Assembly: GCF_009882945.1 (NCBI RefSeq)
Contig: NZ_WTUY01000005.1
Coordinates: 227,816 to 291,815, forward strand
DNA length: 64,000 nucleotides
Direction of reading: 5' to 3'
Origin: Alcanivorax sp. DP30
GTDB taxonomy: Bacteria; Pseudomonadota; Gammaproteobacteria; Pseudomonadales; Alcanivoracaceae
Shown: one piece after another, positions 18,043 through 27,686 of the stretch
Layout: every line of letters begins with the position of its first letter
Numbering within the stretch: the first letter of the stretch is position 1
Notes under the pieces: model-generated
Databases searched by the model: none
What the model was told of the DNA's origin: nothing
Seen by the model: only the letters and a program-made list of their open reading frames with translations
Translations under genes and position numbers: made by a program

Positions 18043-19060
18043 TCCAGCCCTGGCCGGTTCGGACCAGAGCCTGTCTGCGGCCTATGTGGATTCCGTATTG
18101 CCGGAAGTGCTGGCCCATTACCGGCTATCCCGGGAGGAGGTGCTGGCCCGGGCGGGGATTGCGGAAAGCAGTTTTGCCCGACCGGAACAACTGTTGCCGC
18201 TGGTGGATGTGCTGCGCCTGTTCCTGGTGATCATGCAAGCCTGTGGGGATTCGGGGTTGGGATTCGAGATTGGTCGCAGGGTCAAGCCGCGTTCCTATCA
18301 GGTGTTGGGGTATGTGATTCTCGCCAGCAGCAACCTCGGTGAGGCCATTGATCGTCTTGTTCGTTTTGAAAGCCTGTCCGGCAAATTGGGAGAAACCCGC
18401 ATTGAGCGTGGAGATGACCAAATTCGGCTGGAGTGGCTGTGCCCGTTGAGTGGTGAGCCGGCGCGCTATCTGGTGGAAGCGGCGATTACGGGCTGGGTGG
18501 CCTTCATGCGACCCTTGCTGGCGGATCAGCTGGCGCCCAGGGCGGTCTGCTTTCGTCATGCAGCACCGCCGGACGTGGCCCGCTACGAGGCCTATTTCCA
18601 GGCGCCTGTGCAGTTTGATGCCTCGTTTGATGGCGTCTTGCTGGCGCCGGCTCTATTGTCAGCGCCCCTGGATACGGCTGACCCGGGGTTGGCCGGGATG
18701 ATGGAACGGGAAGCCCGGGAGTTGCTGGCGGACTTTGATGTGAACACCAACCTGGCCAGTGCGGTGCGGGCGGAAATCTATCGCCAGATGGTGGGGGGCG
18801 AGCCTTCACTGGACAGCGTGGCGGAGGCGCTGGGTTTTAGCGGTCGGGCGCTGAGCAAGCGGCTTACGGCACAGTCTCTGCGTTTCCCCGACATGCTGGA
18901 CAGCCTGCGCAAGACGCTGGCCGAGCTGTATATGCAGGACGAATCCCTTTCGCTGACAGACATCGCCCTGCTGCTGGGCTTTGCCGAGTCCAGTTCTTTC
19001 AGTCGAGCGTTTCGCCGTTGGCGAGGGGTGAGCCCGAATCAGTACCGTCATCGCGAGTAA
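18029..19060 (+). CDS. AraC family transcription regulator
   Basis: 343 residues. N-terminal about 220 residues match the arabinose-binding-like domain of the OruR/ArgR-type AraC regulators (VDVLRLFLVIMQACGDSGLGFEIG, RRVKPRSYQVLGYVILAS). C-terminal HTH_18 with ALGFSGRALSKRL and the AraC signature LSLTDIALLLGFAESSSFSR then RRWRGVSPNQYR. ATG 18029 lies within the end of the AAA gene, so it is probably co-transcribed. Its last 62 bases overlap the 3' end of the convergent retS-like gene. Confidence 0.88.
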   Translation: MPVLDPALAGSDQSLSAAYVDSVLPEVLAHYRLSREEVLARAGIAESSFARPEQLLPLVDVLRLFLVIMQACGDSGLGFEIGRRVKPRSYQVLGYVILASSNLGEAIDRLVRFESLSGKLGETRIERGDDQIRLEWLCPLSGEPARYLVEAAITGWVAFMRPLLADQLAPRAVCFRHAAPPDVARYEAYFQAPVQFDASFDGVLLAPALLSAPLDTADPGLAGMMEREARELLADFDVNTNLASAVRAEIYRQMVGGEPSLDSVAEALGFSGRALSKRLTAQSLRFPDMLDSLRKTLAELYMQDESLSLTDIALLLGFAESSSFSRAFRRWRGVSPNQYRHRE

Positions 19061-21800
19061 AGCGCAGTATGGTTTCCCGCAGGGTATTCAGCTCCACGGG
19101 TTTGGGTAGGTGGGCATTCATGCCAGCGGCAAAACTGCGATCCTTGTGTTCCTTGAGAATGTGCGCGGTGAGCGCCACGATGGGCGTGGACGGCAGTGCG
19201 TGGCGTTGCTCATGCTGGCGAATGCGACGGGTCGCTTCGAAGCCGTCCATCTCAGGCATTTCGCAGTCCATCAGAATCAGGTCGTAACGTTGTTTTTCTG
19301 CCAGCGCCAGGGCTTCCTGGCCATCGCTGGCGATGTCTGCCTGCAGCCCCAGTTTGCCCAGCATGCCGCGAATTACCTTCTGGCTCAGGTAGTGATCTTC
19401 CGCGACCAGAATACGCAAATCCGGGTTGGGTTTGGCGTCTACGGTTTCGGGTGTTGGCCGCACGTCACTGCATAATTCTTCGGCCAGTACCTGACGCAAT
19501 CGTGGCGCGGAAACGGGTTTGGACAAGACCCGGTGAATGCCCACGTTGCGTGCCTGGGTGGCGCTGGGTGCGTGCTGAATACCGGTGAGCATGACCAGCA
19601 CAGTAGGGTGAACGATGACCGGATCTTCATGGATACGGGCAGCCAGTTGCATGCCATCCATGCCTGGCATTTGCTGATCCAGGACCACCACATCAAAGGG
19701 TTCGTTGATGTTGGCCTGGGTGCGCAGGGAGGCAAGGGCCTCACGGGGGTCATGACAGGCAGTGACCCGCATTCCCCAGGACAGTGCATGGTGACGCAGT
19801 ACGCGAGTGACCGTACTGGAATCATCCACGACCAGCAGGCTGCGCCCTTCGAGACTGGATGTATCTACCCTCGGCGCCTTGGGCGGCGCGGCATGATCGG
19901 CAGGCAGGGGGACCACAAACCAGTAATGGGTACCACGCTGGTCCTGCAGGTTACCCATGCGGCCATGGAGGGCGTCCACCAGTTGCTCGGCAATCACCAG
20001 GCTGAGATGGCTGCTTTCGCTCTGGCGCTGGGTATCCTGGAGTCGCTTCAGGGCCTCTTCGCTGAGGGCACTACCGGAAAACCCGAAGCGTACCCGGTCG
20101 GCCTGGCCGGTGGGTTCCAGTGACACATCAATGATCAGTTCACCCGGGGTGCCATGGCGGATCAGGGCGCCGGTGAGGTTGGTGAGCACCTGACGCAAAC
20201 GTCCGGCATCGCCCAACACCCGTGGTGGTACATTGGTGTGAACGTGGGTGATCAACTCAATCTGTTTTTCTTCGGCCCGTTCCTTGAACAGGTCGATGGC
20301 TTCCATCAGCAGTTCATGCACATCCAGGGATGCCTGGTTCACATTGCCGCTGCTGGTGGAGAGCTGGGAGTGCTCGAGAACGTCGTTGATGATGCGTAGC
20401 AGGTTATCCCCCGCATTCTGGATGGCACTGACGCATTCGCGTTGGTTGGGGGTCAACGGGGTGTCGACGAGAATTTCTGACATGCCAAGGATGCCGCTGA
20501 GGGGCGTGCGAATGTCATGGCCGATCCGCGCAAGGGTTTCCCGGCGCGTGCTGTCCACGGTGTCGGCGATGGCCTGTGAACGCTGATGCTCAATGCGTAT
20601 TTGGGCGCGGTGTGCAAACCGTACCCGCAGGCCAATACCCAGGGTCAGGGCTTCGACCACAGTGGAGACCATCAGCCATTGCGGTAGTTCGGCGCTGGTT
20701 TGCAGCAGTCCCAGATAGGCCAGTCCCAGAACCAGGGCCGGTAAGCTGACAAACAGTGTGGTGATAAGGAACAAGCCGCCGCCGTTTTGCTCGCGGTGCC
20801 AGGTGGCATAGCCCATGGCAATAAGCAGTAATGCGGACAAGCTCACCAGGGAAAAGCACAGATAGGCGGTGAGGGTGATCGGCAGCAACTGGGTCAGGGG
20901 CAGGCTGATGATGGTGAGAATCAGCAGTACCCGGGTAGTGTGATTCAGCCAGCTATGGTCCTGATTCAGGCGGAAATAACTGCGGGTGACCCCGGCCGCT
21001 GAGCCCATTGCGATCAGCATCAGGGGAAACAGGATCCGTGGTTGCAGTTGGTTGCCGTCGGTAAAGCGATGGGGCAGGAAGTCCGCCAGTAGCAGGCTGA
21101 TCAGGGTGATACAGGTGAGAAAGCCAGCGTGATACCAGTAGGGGCCCCCGCCTCGCATGGTGCCGGCAATCAGGTTGTAGATGATCAGGATCAACAGGGC
21201 GCCGGTCAGCACCATATAGATGGCATTCTGCCGTTGTTGTCCGGCCAGGTGATCGTTCAGGGTGGAGAGGCTGAGGCCATAGGTCAGATACCCTCTGGGC
21301 TGAAGCCGCAGATACAGCAATTGCTGCTCACCCACCGGCAGGTGGACACGAAAACTGGCATCGCGGCCGGGAATGCGGGCGCTGGGTGGCGCCAGAGTAT
21401 AGCCTTGCCCATTCGCGGCGGGCTGGTACAGGCTGGCATTGGGGTTGCCACGCAGCTGCAGGGCAAACGTACTATGCTCACGAAATTCGTTCTTGATGGC
21501 CAGACGCACCCACCAGGGATTCTGCTGAATACCGAGACGCTCCACGTAGCGGGTGGCGGGCTGGAATCGCTCAGCGGAGGTCGGGCTGCTGACCTGCTGA
21601 ATGGTCAGGGTGCCTTCGTCATCACGCAGGTACTCCGAGTAGATGGTAACCCGGGCATCATCTGGCAAGCTGTGAATGATGTACGGGGGCGGTGGTTCCG
21701 CTGCGCCCCTTGCCATGCTGCTCAGAAGCAGCAGGGCAATCATCAGCAGCCCGAAAAGGTATTCAGGCTTGTTCGGCCATGTTGTTGTGTTGCTCTGCAT
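18999..21800 (-). CDS. retS: RetS-like hybrid sensor histidine kinase with degenerate ATPase domain
   Basis: 933 residues. Signal peptide, periplasmic 7TMR-DISMED2 domain (about 35-190), seven membrane helices (195-400), HisKA with RIGHDIRTPLSGILG (His428), a HATPase-like region, then two receivers with Asp708 (VVVLDQQMPGMDG) and Asp845 (LILMDCEMPEMDG). This is the RetS layout, and purD nearby matches the Pseudomonas retS locus. The ATPase region lacks the usual N, G1 and G2 residues (NLTGALIRHG, FGFSGSALSEEA, SSHLSLVIAEQ), so autophosphorylation is unlikely. RetS inhibits GacS in Pseudomonas. Start ATG 21800 is the first before the signal peptide; it overlaps the upstream gene by 38 bases. 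Confidence 0.82.
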   Translation of the reverse strand: MQSNTTTWPNKPEYLFGLLMIALLLLSSMARGAAEPPPPYIIHSLPDDARVTIYSEYLRDDEGTLTIQQVSSPTSAERFQPATRYVERLGIQQNPWWVRLAIKNEFREHSTFALQLRGNPNASLYQPAANGQGYTLAPPSARIPGRDASFRVHLPVGEQQLLYLRLQPRGYLTYGLSLSTLNDHLAGQQRQNAIYMVLTGALLILIIYNLIAGTMRGGGPYWYHAGFLTCITLISLLLADFLPHRFTDGNQLQPRILFPLMLIAMGSAAGVTRSYFRLNQDHSWLNHTTRVLLILTIISLPLTQLLPITLTAYLCFSLVSLSALLLIAMGYATWHREQNGGGLFLITTLFVSLPALVLGLAYLGLLQTSAELPQWLMVSTVVEALTLGIGLRVRFAHRAQIRIEHQRSQAIADTVDSTRRETLARIGHDIRTPLSGILGMSEILVDTPLTPNQRECVSAIQNAGDNLLRIINDVLEHSQLSTSSGNVNQASLDVHELLMEAIDLFKERAEEKQIELITHVHTNVPPRVLGDAGRLRQVLTNLTGALIRHGTPGELIIDVSLEPTGQADRVRFGFSGSALSEEALKRLQDTQRQSESSHLSLVIAEQLVDALHGRMGNLQDQRGTHYWFVVPLPADHAAPPKAPRVDTSSLEGRSLLVVDDSSTVTRVLRHHALSWGMRVTACHDPREALASLRTQANINEPFDVVVLDQQMPGMDGMQLAARIHEDPVIVHPTVLVMLTGIQHAPSATQARNVGIHRVLSKPVSAPRLRQVLAEELCSDVRPTPETVDAKPNPDLRILVAEDHYLSQKVIRGMLGKLGLQADIASDGQEALALAEKQRYDLILMDCEMPEMDGFEATRRIRQHEQRHALPSTPIVALTAHILKEHKDRSFAAGMNAHLPKPVELNTLRETILRFTRDDGTDSGSPLANGETLD

Positions 21801-22827
21801 CCGCTGGTTGTCCCCGGTCAAGCACATAGGCATTCAGCCCGGCTTCGGAGAGGATATAGGCTCCGAGCTCACTGCGTCGACCGTCTCCGCATACCACATA
21901 GAAAAAATCCTTTTCCAGGTTGTGCACTTCCCTGCGCAATTCGTTGAGTGGAATGTTACGGGCGCCGGGGGTGCGATCGTGGCGGAACTCCATGGGCAGG
22001 CGCACGTCCACCAGTATGCAGGCAGTGTCGGCTTCCAGCACCATGGTATCCAGTTCATCCTCGCTAAGATGGCGAATCACGGAATCCTGCAGGATAGCCT
22101 GAAAATCCTTTTTGCCCAGACACATGATCACGCCGTCACTGGTCATGGTGACGGTGGCATTGCGCGGACTGTCGCTGATCAGCGCATCTTCACCAAAGAA
22201 GCGGCCCGCTGACAGGGCTGCCAGGGTTTCCTGCTTGGCGCCCTTGGTGCGGCTGACCATGGCCTTGCCCTGTTTGATTACAAAGAAGGTGTTGCCATCT
22301 TCCCCTTCGTTGACGATGGTTTCGCCAAGCTGTACTTCCCGTTCTTCGAACTTCACGAACAGGGTGTGGATCATGGCCGGCGGCACAGCGGCAAACAGTT
22401 CCGAAGAGAGCAGGGCATCCATCCAGTCCCTCTCGCTTTCATCATCGCCTTCGTCGAGCATGGATTCTGCCGCCTGGGTCCAGGTCATCAGCAGATCGAG
22501 CTTGTTGCGATCGATGGCGTATAGCGTGGTGGGTTCTGCGGTGATTGCGTTGATGGTGTGCTCGGGATAATTGTCCAGCGCGAGATAGTTTTCGTCGTCA
22601 TCGGCGCCGAAGTGACGTACCTGAAAGCTGGCATCGGTGAGATCCAGGGACCCCTCCACCAGAAAATAGGCCTTGTCGGTGCGCTGGCCGCGTTTGAACA
22701 GTAACCGGCCTGGCGCCAGTTTGATCACTTCGATCTGGCCCTGAATTTCCTGGAGGTGGGATTCGCTCAGACAATCGAAGGGAATGAAGTTCTCAAGGCG
22801 GGACATTTCCGCCGCTGTTGTAGACAT
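21763..22827 (-). CDS. Tandem cNMP-binding domain protein fused to a rhodanese domain
   Basis: 354 residues. First cyclic-nucleotide-binding fold (about 12-115) is degenerate, lacking the FGE cassette. The second (about 135-245) has GRFFGEDALISDSPRNATV, a good phosphate-binding cassette. A C-terminal rhodanese domain (about 255-345) shows ILVDVRLPMEFRHDRTPGA and a catalytic Cys loop CGDGRRSE. AGGGG precedes ATG 22827. Cytosolic; no HTH, so not a classic CRP regulator. The fusion could link cyclic nucleotide levels to sulfur transfer or to the neighbouring RetS-like protein; that is inference. Confidence 0.85.
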   Translation of the reverse strand: MSTTAAEMSRLENFIPFDCLSESHLQEIQGQIEVIKLAPGRLLFKRGQRTDKAYFLVEGSLDLTDASFQVRHFGADDDENYLALDNYPEHTINAITAEPTTLYAIDRNKLDLLMTWTQAAESMLDEGDDESERDWMDALLSSELFAAVPPAMIHTLFVKFEEREVQLGETIVNEGEDGNTFFVIKQGKAMVSRTKGAKQETLAALSAGRFFGEDALISDSPRNATVTMTSDGVIMCLGKKDFQAILQDSVIRHLSEDELDTMVLEADTACILVDVRLPMEFRHDRTPGARNIPLNELRREVHNLEKDFFYVVCGDGRRSELGAYILSEAGLNAYVLDRGQPADAEQHNNMAEQA

Positions 22828-22907
22828 GGCAACCCCTTGAATTCGGGTAAAAGTGGCTGTGCCAGCAGAGTGTGCTGGCTCAGCCTTAATTATTAGTTGC
22901 CTTAACT

Positions 22908-24194
22908 TTATGCCTTTTCGCGGGCGACTGCACGGTAGCCGATGTCGGTGCGGTACTGGGCCTCGCGCCATGTGATCTGCTTCACACCCTGATAAGCATT
23001 TGCCTGGGCTTCGCTGACCGTGCTGCCGACGCCGGTGACGCAAAGCACGCGTCCGCCGCTGGTGACCACATTGCCATCTTTCTCAGCGGTGCCGGCATGG
23101 AACACCTTCACAGTATCCGAATCTGCCTGGTCCAGGCCTTCGATCACGTCGCCCTTGGCATAGCTGTCCGGGTAACCGCCGGCGGCCATGACCACGCCCA
23201 GGGTGGGGCGCGGATCCCAGTGGATCTCGGTCTGGTCCAGTTTGCCGTCCAGCGCTGACAGGCACAGGGCGGCCAGGTCGGACTGCAGGCGCATCATGAT
23301 CGGCTGAGTCTCCGGATCGCCAAAGCGGCAGTTGTACTCGATGACCTTGGGAGCGCCTTCCGGGCTGATCATCAGGCCGGCGTACAGGAAGCCGGTGTAG
23401 GGCATGCCTTCGTTGGCCATGCCTTCCACGGTGGGGGTGATGACCTCGTCCATGATGCGCTGGTAGACCGCATCGGTAACCACCGGTGCCGGGGAGTAGG
23501 CCCCCATGCCGCCAGTATTGGGGCCAGTGTCGCCGTTGCCCACACGCTTGTGGTCCTGGCTGGTGGCCATGGGCAGCACATTTTTGCCGTCCACCATGAC
23601 AATAAAGCTGGCTTCTTCGCCTTCCAGGAACTCTTCCACCACCACGCGGTGACCGGCATCGCCAAACTTGTTGCCGTCCAGCATATCGCGCACGGCTTCC
23701 TCGGCTTCTTCCAGGGTCATGGCGACAATTACGCCTTTACCGGCGGCCAGGCCGTCGGCCTTGATCACGATGGGGGCGCCCTGTTCACGGACATAGGCCA
23801 GCGCCTCGTCCATGTCGGTGAAGTTGCCATAGGCGGCAGTGGGAATATTCTGGCGGGCCAGAAAATCCTTGGTGAAGGCCTTGGAGCCTTCCAGCTGGGC
23901 GGCGGCCTTGCTGGGGCCGAAACACTTCAGGCCGTTGTCCATGAAGGTATCCACCAGGCCTTCCACCAGCGGCGCTTCCGGGCCAACGATGGTCAGGTCG
24001 ATGCCGTTGTCTTTGGCGAACGCCAGCAGGGCCGGCTGATCGAGCACGTCGATGGCCACGTTTTCCAGCTTGGCTTCCCGGGCAGTACCGGCATTACCCG
24101 GCGCCACGAACACCTTCTCTACCTGCTCGGCCTGAGCCACTTTCCATGCCAGCGCATGCTCGCGGCCACCGCCGCCAATGATCAGAACTTTCAT
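22908..24194 (-). CDS. purD: Phosphoribosylamine-glycine ligase
   Basis: 428 residues, ATP-grasp enzyme of purine synthesis that joins phosphoribosylamine to glycine. Visible: [19 protein letters not shown] at the N terminus, [43 protein letters not shown] and [13 protein letters not shown]. It lies downstream of purH in the same direction, separated by a 284-bp gap packed with palindromic repeats. The pair purH-purD is conserved next to fis-dusB in Pseudomonas. Confidence 0.96.
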   Translation of the reverse strand: MKVLIIGGGGREHALAWKVAQAEQVEKVFVAPGNAGTAREAKLENVAIDVLDQPALLAFAKDNGIDLTIVGPEAPLVEGLVDTFMDNGLKCFGPSKAAAQLEGSKAFTKDFLARQNIPTAAYGNFTDMDEALAYVREQGAPIVIKADGLAAGKGVIVAMTLEEAEEAVRDMLDGNKFGDAGHRVVVEEFLEGEEASFIVMVDGKNVLPMATSQDHKRVGNGDTGPNTGGMGAYSPAPVVTDAVYQRIMDEVITPTVEGMANEGMPYTGFLYAGLMISPEGAPKVIEYNCRFGDPETQPIMMRLQSDLAALCLSALDGKLDQTEIHWDPRPTLGVVMAAGGYPDSYAKGDVIEGLDQADSDTVKVFHAGTAEKDGNVVTSGGRVLCVTGVGSTVSEAQANAYQGVKQITWREAQYRTDIGYRAVAREKA

Positions 24195-24206
24195 TGAGGT
24201 TACTGC

Positions 24207-24478
24207 CTCTTCTGACGTTGTCTCTATTGGAGACGGGTCAGACGTCCGACGTCGGACGCTAACCCGGTTTTGTCGTCAGACGTCCGACTTCAGACGTCCG
24301 ACGGTTCATTGCCCACTTTACCATTGGTGCTGGTGAAACGTGGCTGCCAACGGTCCCATTGAGACTGTTGTCTCTTCTGACGTTGTCTCTATGGGAGACG
24401 GGTCAGAGGTCGGACGTCGGACGTCGGACGCTAACCCGGGTTTTGTCGTCAGACGTCCGACCTCAGACGTCCGACGTC
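24207..24478. repeat. Duplicated ~100-bp repeat with GACGTCGGACG palindromes in the purH-purD gap
   Basis: 24207-24304 and 24370-24478 are direct copies: both contain TCTTCTGACGTTGTCTCTAT, GGAGACGGGTCAGA, then CGCTAACCCGG, TTTTGTCGTCAGACGTCCGA and end in CAGACGTCCGACG. Within each copy GTCTC-GAGAC and GACGTCC-GGACGTC pairs can form hairpins. The copies differ in the number of GTCGGAC units, as if they expand or contract. Related words are at 8455 and 44041-44170. Confidence 0.75.
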
Positions 24479-26047
24479 TTAATGCCTGAAATGACGCATG
24501 CCGGTGAAGACCATGGCCATGCCGGCTTCGTCGGCGGCGGCGATGACTTCTTCGTCGCGGATGGAACCACCGGGCTGGATCACACAGCTGATGCCCACCT
24601 TGGCGGCATTGTCGATGCCGTCGCGGAACGGGAAGAAGGCGTCGGAGGCCATCACCGAGCCTTCCACCTGCAGACCGGCATGCTCGGCCTTGATGGCGGC
24701 AATACGGGCAGAGTTCACGCGGCTCATCTGGCCGGCGCCCACGCCCACGGTCTGACGATTTTTGGCATAGACAATGGCGTTGGATTTCACGAACTTGGCC
24801 ACTTTCCAGGCGAAGATCAGGTCGTGCATCTCGGCTTCGGTGGGGGCGCGCTTGGTCACTACCTTCAGGTCGCCTTCGGTGATCATGCCGATGTCACGGT
24901 CCTGCACCAGCAGGCCGCCGTTGACGCGCTTGTAGTCCAGGCCGCCTTCGGTCGGCCCTTCGATATCGCCACATACCAGCACGCGCACGTTTTTCTTGGC
25001 GGCGGTGATGGCCAGGGCTTCGTCAGTGGCGCTGGGGGCGATGATCACTTCCACGAATTGACGATCCACGATGGCTTGGGCGGTGGCTGCATCCAGCTCG
25101 CGGTTGAAGGCGATGATGCCGCCAAAGGCGGATTCGGTATCGGTTTCGAAGGCCAGGTCGTAGGCTTTGCCGATGCCGTCCAGGCTTACGGCCACGCCAC
25201 AGGGGTTGGCGTGCTTGACGATGACACAGGCGGGCTTGGTAAAGCCTTTCACGCACTCCAGAGCGGCGTCGGTGTCGGCAATGTTGTTGTAGCTCAGTTC
25301 CTTGCCCTGCAGCTGCTTCGCGGTGGCGATGGAGGCGGGGGCCGGGTTGCGCTCGGTGTAGAAGGCCGCTTTCTGGTGCGGGTTCTCGCCGTAGCGCATG
25401 TTCTGGGTTTTTTCGAAGTTCAGGTTGATGGTGCGCGGGAAGTCGTCATTGTTCTCGCCCACCTTCTTGCCGAAGTAGTTGGCAATGGCGCTGTCGTAGG
25501 CCGCGGTGTGCTCGAAGGCCTTGATGGCCAGGTCGAAGCGCAGGGTGTCGGAGAGGGCGCCGCCGTTGGCGTCCATGTCATCCAGTACACGCTGGTAATC
25601 CCCGGCGGCGGTGACGATGCCCACGTGGGCATTGTTCTTCGCTGCAGAGCGCACCATGGTGGGGCCGCCGATATCTATGTTCTCGATGGCGTCCTCCAGG
25701 GAGCAATCCGGGTTGGCCACGGTGGCTTCGAACGGGTACAGGTTCACCACCACCAGGTCGATGCGGCTGATGGCGTTATCGGCCATCACCTGATCGTCCT
25801 GGCCGCGACGACCAAGGATACCGCCGTGCACTTTCGGGTGCAGGGTTTTCACCCGGCCATCCATCATTTCCGGGAAACCGGTGTAGTCGGAGACTTCACG
25901 CACCGCGATGCCGGCCTCCTGCAGTTTCTTGAAGGTACCGCCAGTGGACAGCAGTTCCACGCCCTTGTCGGCCAGGGCCTGGGCAAATTCAACGATACCA
26001 GTCTTGTCGGAAACACTGATCAGTGCACGTTCAACGGCGTTGCTCAT
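24479..26047 (-). CDS. purH: Bifunctional AICAR formyltransferase / IMP cyclohydrolase
   Basis: 522 residues, full length. N-terminal IMP cyclohydrolase domain ([49 protein letters not shown]) and C-terminal AICAR formyltransferase domain with the catalytic [10 protein letters not shown] region and the terminal [15 protein letters not shown]. It carries out the last two steps to IMP. A terminator at 26095-26124 separates it from dusB-fis upstream. Confidence 0.96.
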   Translation of the reverse strand: MSNAVERALISVSDKTGIVEFAQALADKGVELLSTGGTFKKLQEAGIAVREVSDYTGFPEMMDGRVKTLHPKVHGGILGRRGQDDQVMADNAISRIDLVVVNLYPFEATVANPDCSLEDAIENIDIGGPTMVRSAAKNNAHVGIVTAAGDYQRVLDDMDANGGALSDTLRFDLAIKAFEHTAAYDSAIANYFGKKVGENNDDFPRTINLNFEKTQNMRYGENPHQKAAFYTERNPAPASIATAKQLQGKELSYNNIADTDAALECVKGFTKPACVIVKHANPCGVAVSLDGIGKAYDLAFETDTESAFGGIIAFNRELDAATAQAIVDRQFVEVIIAPSATDEALAITAAKKNVRVLVCGDIEGPTEGGLDYKRVNGGLLVQDRDIGMITEGDLKVVTKRAPTEAEMHDLIFAWKVAKFVKSNAIVYAKNRQTVGVGAGQMSRVNSARIAAIKAEHAGLQVEGSVMASDAFFPFRDGIDNAAKVGISCVIQPGGSIRDEEVIAAADEAGMAMVFTGMRHFRH

Positions 26048-26094
26048 GGGATTTCACCAAGTTGCGTAGTCTTAAGTAAATCGAGGTCCAGAAA

Positions 26095-26124
26095 CAAAAA
26101 AAGGGCAGTGTGGTCACTGCCCTT
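26095..26124 (-). terminator. Intrinsic terminator after dusB-fis
   Basis: Stem AAGGGCAGTG / CACTGCCCTT with a 4-base loop. On the minus strand the stem is followed by a run of seven T, so it ends the dusB-fis transcript before purH. Confidence 0.9.
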
Positions 26125-26141
26125 GATGTAGCAGGTCTGTA

Positions 26142-26474
26142 TTACAGCAGACCGTACTGCTTGAGTTTCTTGCGCAGGGTACCGCGGTTCAGGCCCAGCA
26201 GCTCGGCGGCTTTGGTCTGGTTGCCACGGGTGTATTCCAGCACTTTTTCAAGCAGCGGAATTTCCATCTCCGCCAGTACCATCTGGTACAGCTCGCTGAC
26301 CGGCTCGCCGTCCAGCTGGTTGAAATAATCGTTTAACGAACGGCGCACACAATTACGCAGGGTGTCGTGGGTTTCACTCCGCGCAATAGTGAGATGCGGC
26401 TGCTTTCGTGCTTCTGCGGTGTTCATTTCAGTAAGTGTCCGTGCAGCGGCTGTGTTAACTGAAGAAAGGGTCAT
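26142..26474 (-). CDS. fis: Fis family nucleoid-associated DNA-binding protein
   Basis: 110 residues. C-terminal [23 protein letters not shown] then KQYGLL is the classic Fis end. The N-terminal 35 residues vary, as usual. ATGA overlap with the dusB stop at 26471-26474 supports the 26474 start and translation coupling, the same dusB-fis operon as in enterics and Pseudomonas. Fis bends DNA and controls rRNA promoters, recombination and growth-phase genes. Confidence 0.94.
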   Translation of the reverse strand: MTLSSVNTAAARTLTEMNTAEARKQPHLTIARSETHDTLRNCVRRSLNDYFNQLDGEPVSELYQMVLAEMEIPLLEKVLEYTRGNQTKAAELLGLNRGTLRKKLKQYGLL

Positions 26475-27511
26475 GCGGCCAAGGCTCCGTTTTTCTTCCG
26501 GGCAGACACTTCGCCATAGCGACCGAAGCGAACCCGGTCGGTATTGGCGTTGATCTGTTGGAAAAACTGCTCGATCGCCACGCGTTGGTCGGTGGCATTT
26601 TCCAGTGTGTTAAATCCACGCCGGAAGTCTTCCCCACCGGGCAGGTTCTGTGTGTACCAACCCAGATGTTTGCGCGCGATACGTAACCCCATGAACTCAC
26701 CGTAAAACTGGTGAAGTTCAGCAAGGTGCTGTTGCACGCAATCATGGACTTCCGTTACTAACGGCGCTGCAGGCAGCGAGCCGTGCTCGAGGTAATGCAG
26801 GGTGTCCCGGAAGATCCACGGGTTACCCTGTGCAGCGCGGCCGATCATGATACCACCGGCTCCGGTGGATTCCAGTACCAGTTTGGCTTTTTCCGGGCTA
26901 TCCACGTCACCGTTAGCCATGATCGGAATATTCACGGCCTTCACAACCTCGGCGATGGTGGCGTATTCCGCCTCACCGTTGAACTTGTCGGCGCGGGTGC
27001 GGCCGTGGATGGCCAGCGCCTGGATCCCGGCGGCTTCGGCGATTTTGGCAATGTTGATGGCATTGCGATGTTCGCGGTCAGGACCGGTACGGATCTTCAG
27101 GGTGACGGGGACATCAACGGCCGAGACCACGGCATCGAGAATGCGGGCGACCAGGTCTTCGTCGGCCAACAGGGCGGAGCCGGCGGCGCGTTTACACACC
27201 TTCTTGGCAGGACATCCCATGTTGATGTCGATGATCTGGGCGCCGTGCTCCACATTGGCGCGTGCGGCCTCGGCGAGCATCTGCGGTTCACCGCCGGCAA
27301 TCTGCACCGAGATCGGGCCGGGCTCGCCGCTATGATCGAGACGTTGGCGTGACTTTCGAGAGTTCCACAGACGGGTGTCTGAGGTCACCATCTCGGAGAC
27401 CAGCAGACCCGCACCCAGGTCACGGCAAAGGCGCCGGAACGGCCGATCGGTGACGCCGGCCATGGGGGCCAGGATCAACGAGTTGGGCAGTGTGTAGGGT
27501 CCGATCTGCAT
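26471..27511 (-). CDS. dusB: tRNA-dihydrouridine synthase B
   Basis: 346 residues. FMN enzyme that reduces uridines in the tRNA D loop. Marks are [18 protein letters not shown], the catalytic Cys in [33 protein letters not shown] and [19 protein letters not shown] 27511 matches the E. coli DusB start; a GTG two codons upstream is possible. Translationally coupled to fis. Confidence 0.94.
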   Translation of the reverse strand: MQIGPYTLPNSLILAPMAGVTDRPFRRLCRDLGAGLLVSEMVTSDTRLWNSRKSRQRLDHSGEPGPISVQIAGGEPQMLAEAARANVEHGAQIIDINMGCPAKKVCKRAAGSALLADEDLVARILDAVVSAVDVPVTLKIRTGPDREHRNAINIAKIAEAAGIQALAIHGRTRADKFNGEAEYATIAEVVKAVNIPIMANGDVDSPEKAKLVLESTGAGGIMIGRAAQGNPWIFRDTLHYLEHGSLPAAPLVTEVHDCVQQHLAELHQFYGEFMGLRIARKHLGWYTQNLPGGEDFRRGFNTLENATDQRVAIEQFFQQINANTDRVRFGRYGEVSARKKNGALAA

Positions 27512-27686
27512 GATCACGAGAGGGTAGCTGGTTAAAAAGGGAGCTAATGATAGAGATCGGGACAGGGGGATGAAAGGGCAGAGCGGGACTTTTCGCCCCC
27601 GTCCGTCAGCTGGGCTCCGATCGTGCCGGGGAAGGCGTGGTCTTGATGCCTTGCCCGGCCCATCATCCTTTTTGACGTCAGGCGTC

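Noticed and set aside
22861-22879. GCCAGCA / TGCTGGC hairpin between purD and the cNMP-rhodanese gene
   Set aside because: Stem of 7 bp and no close T-run, so too weak to call a terminator.
27625-27659. Hairpin GCCGGG-G-AAGGC / GCCTT-G-CCCGGC between dusB and the DUF3426 gene
   Set aside because: Followed by T-run only on the + strand, where no gene ends; the genes here run on the minus strand. Kept out as a terminator.
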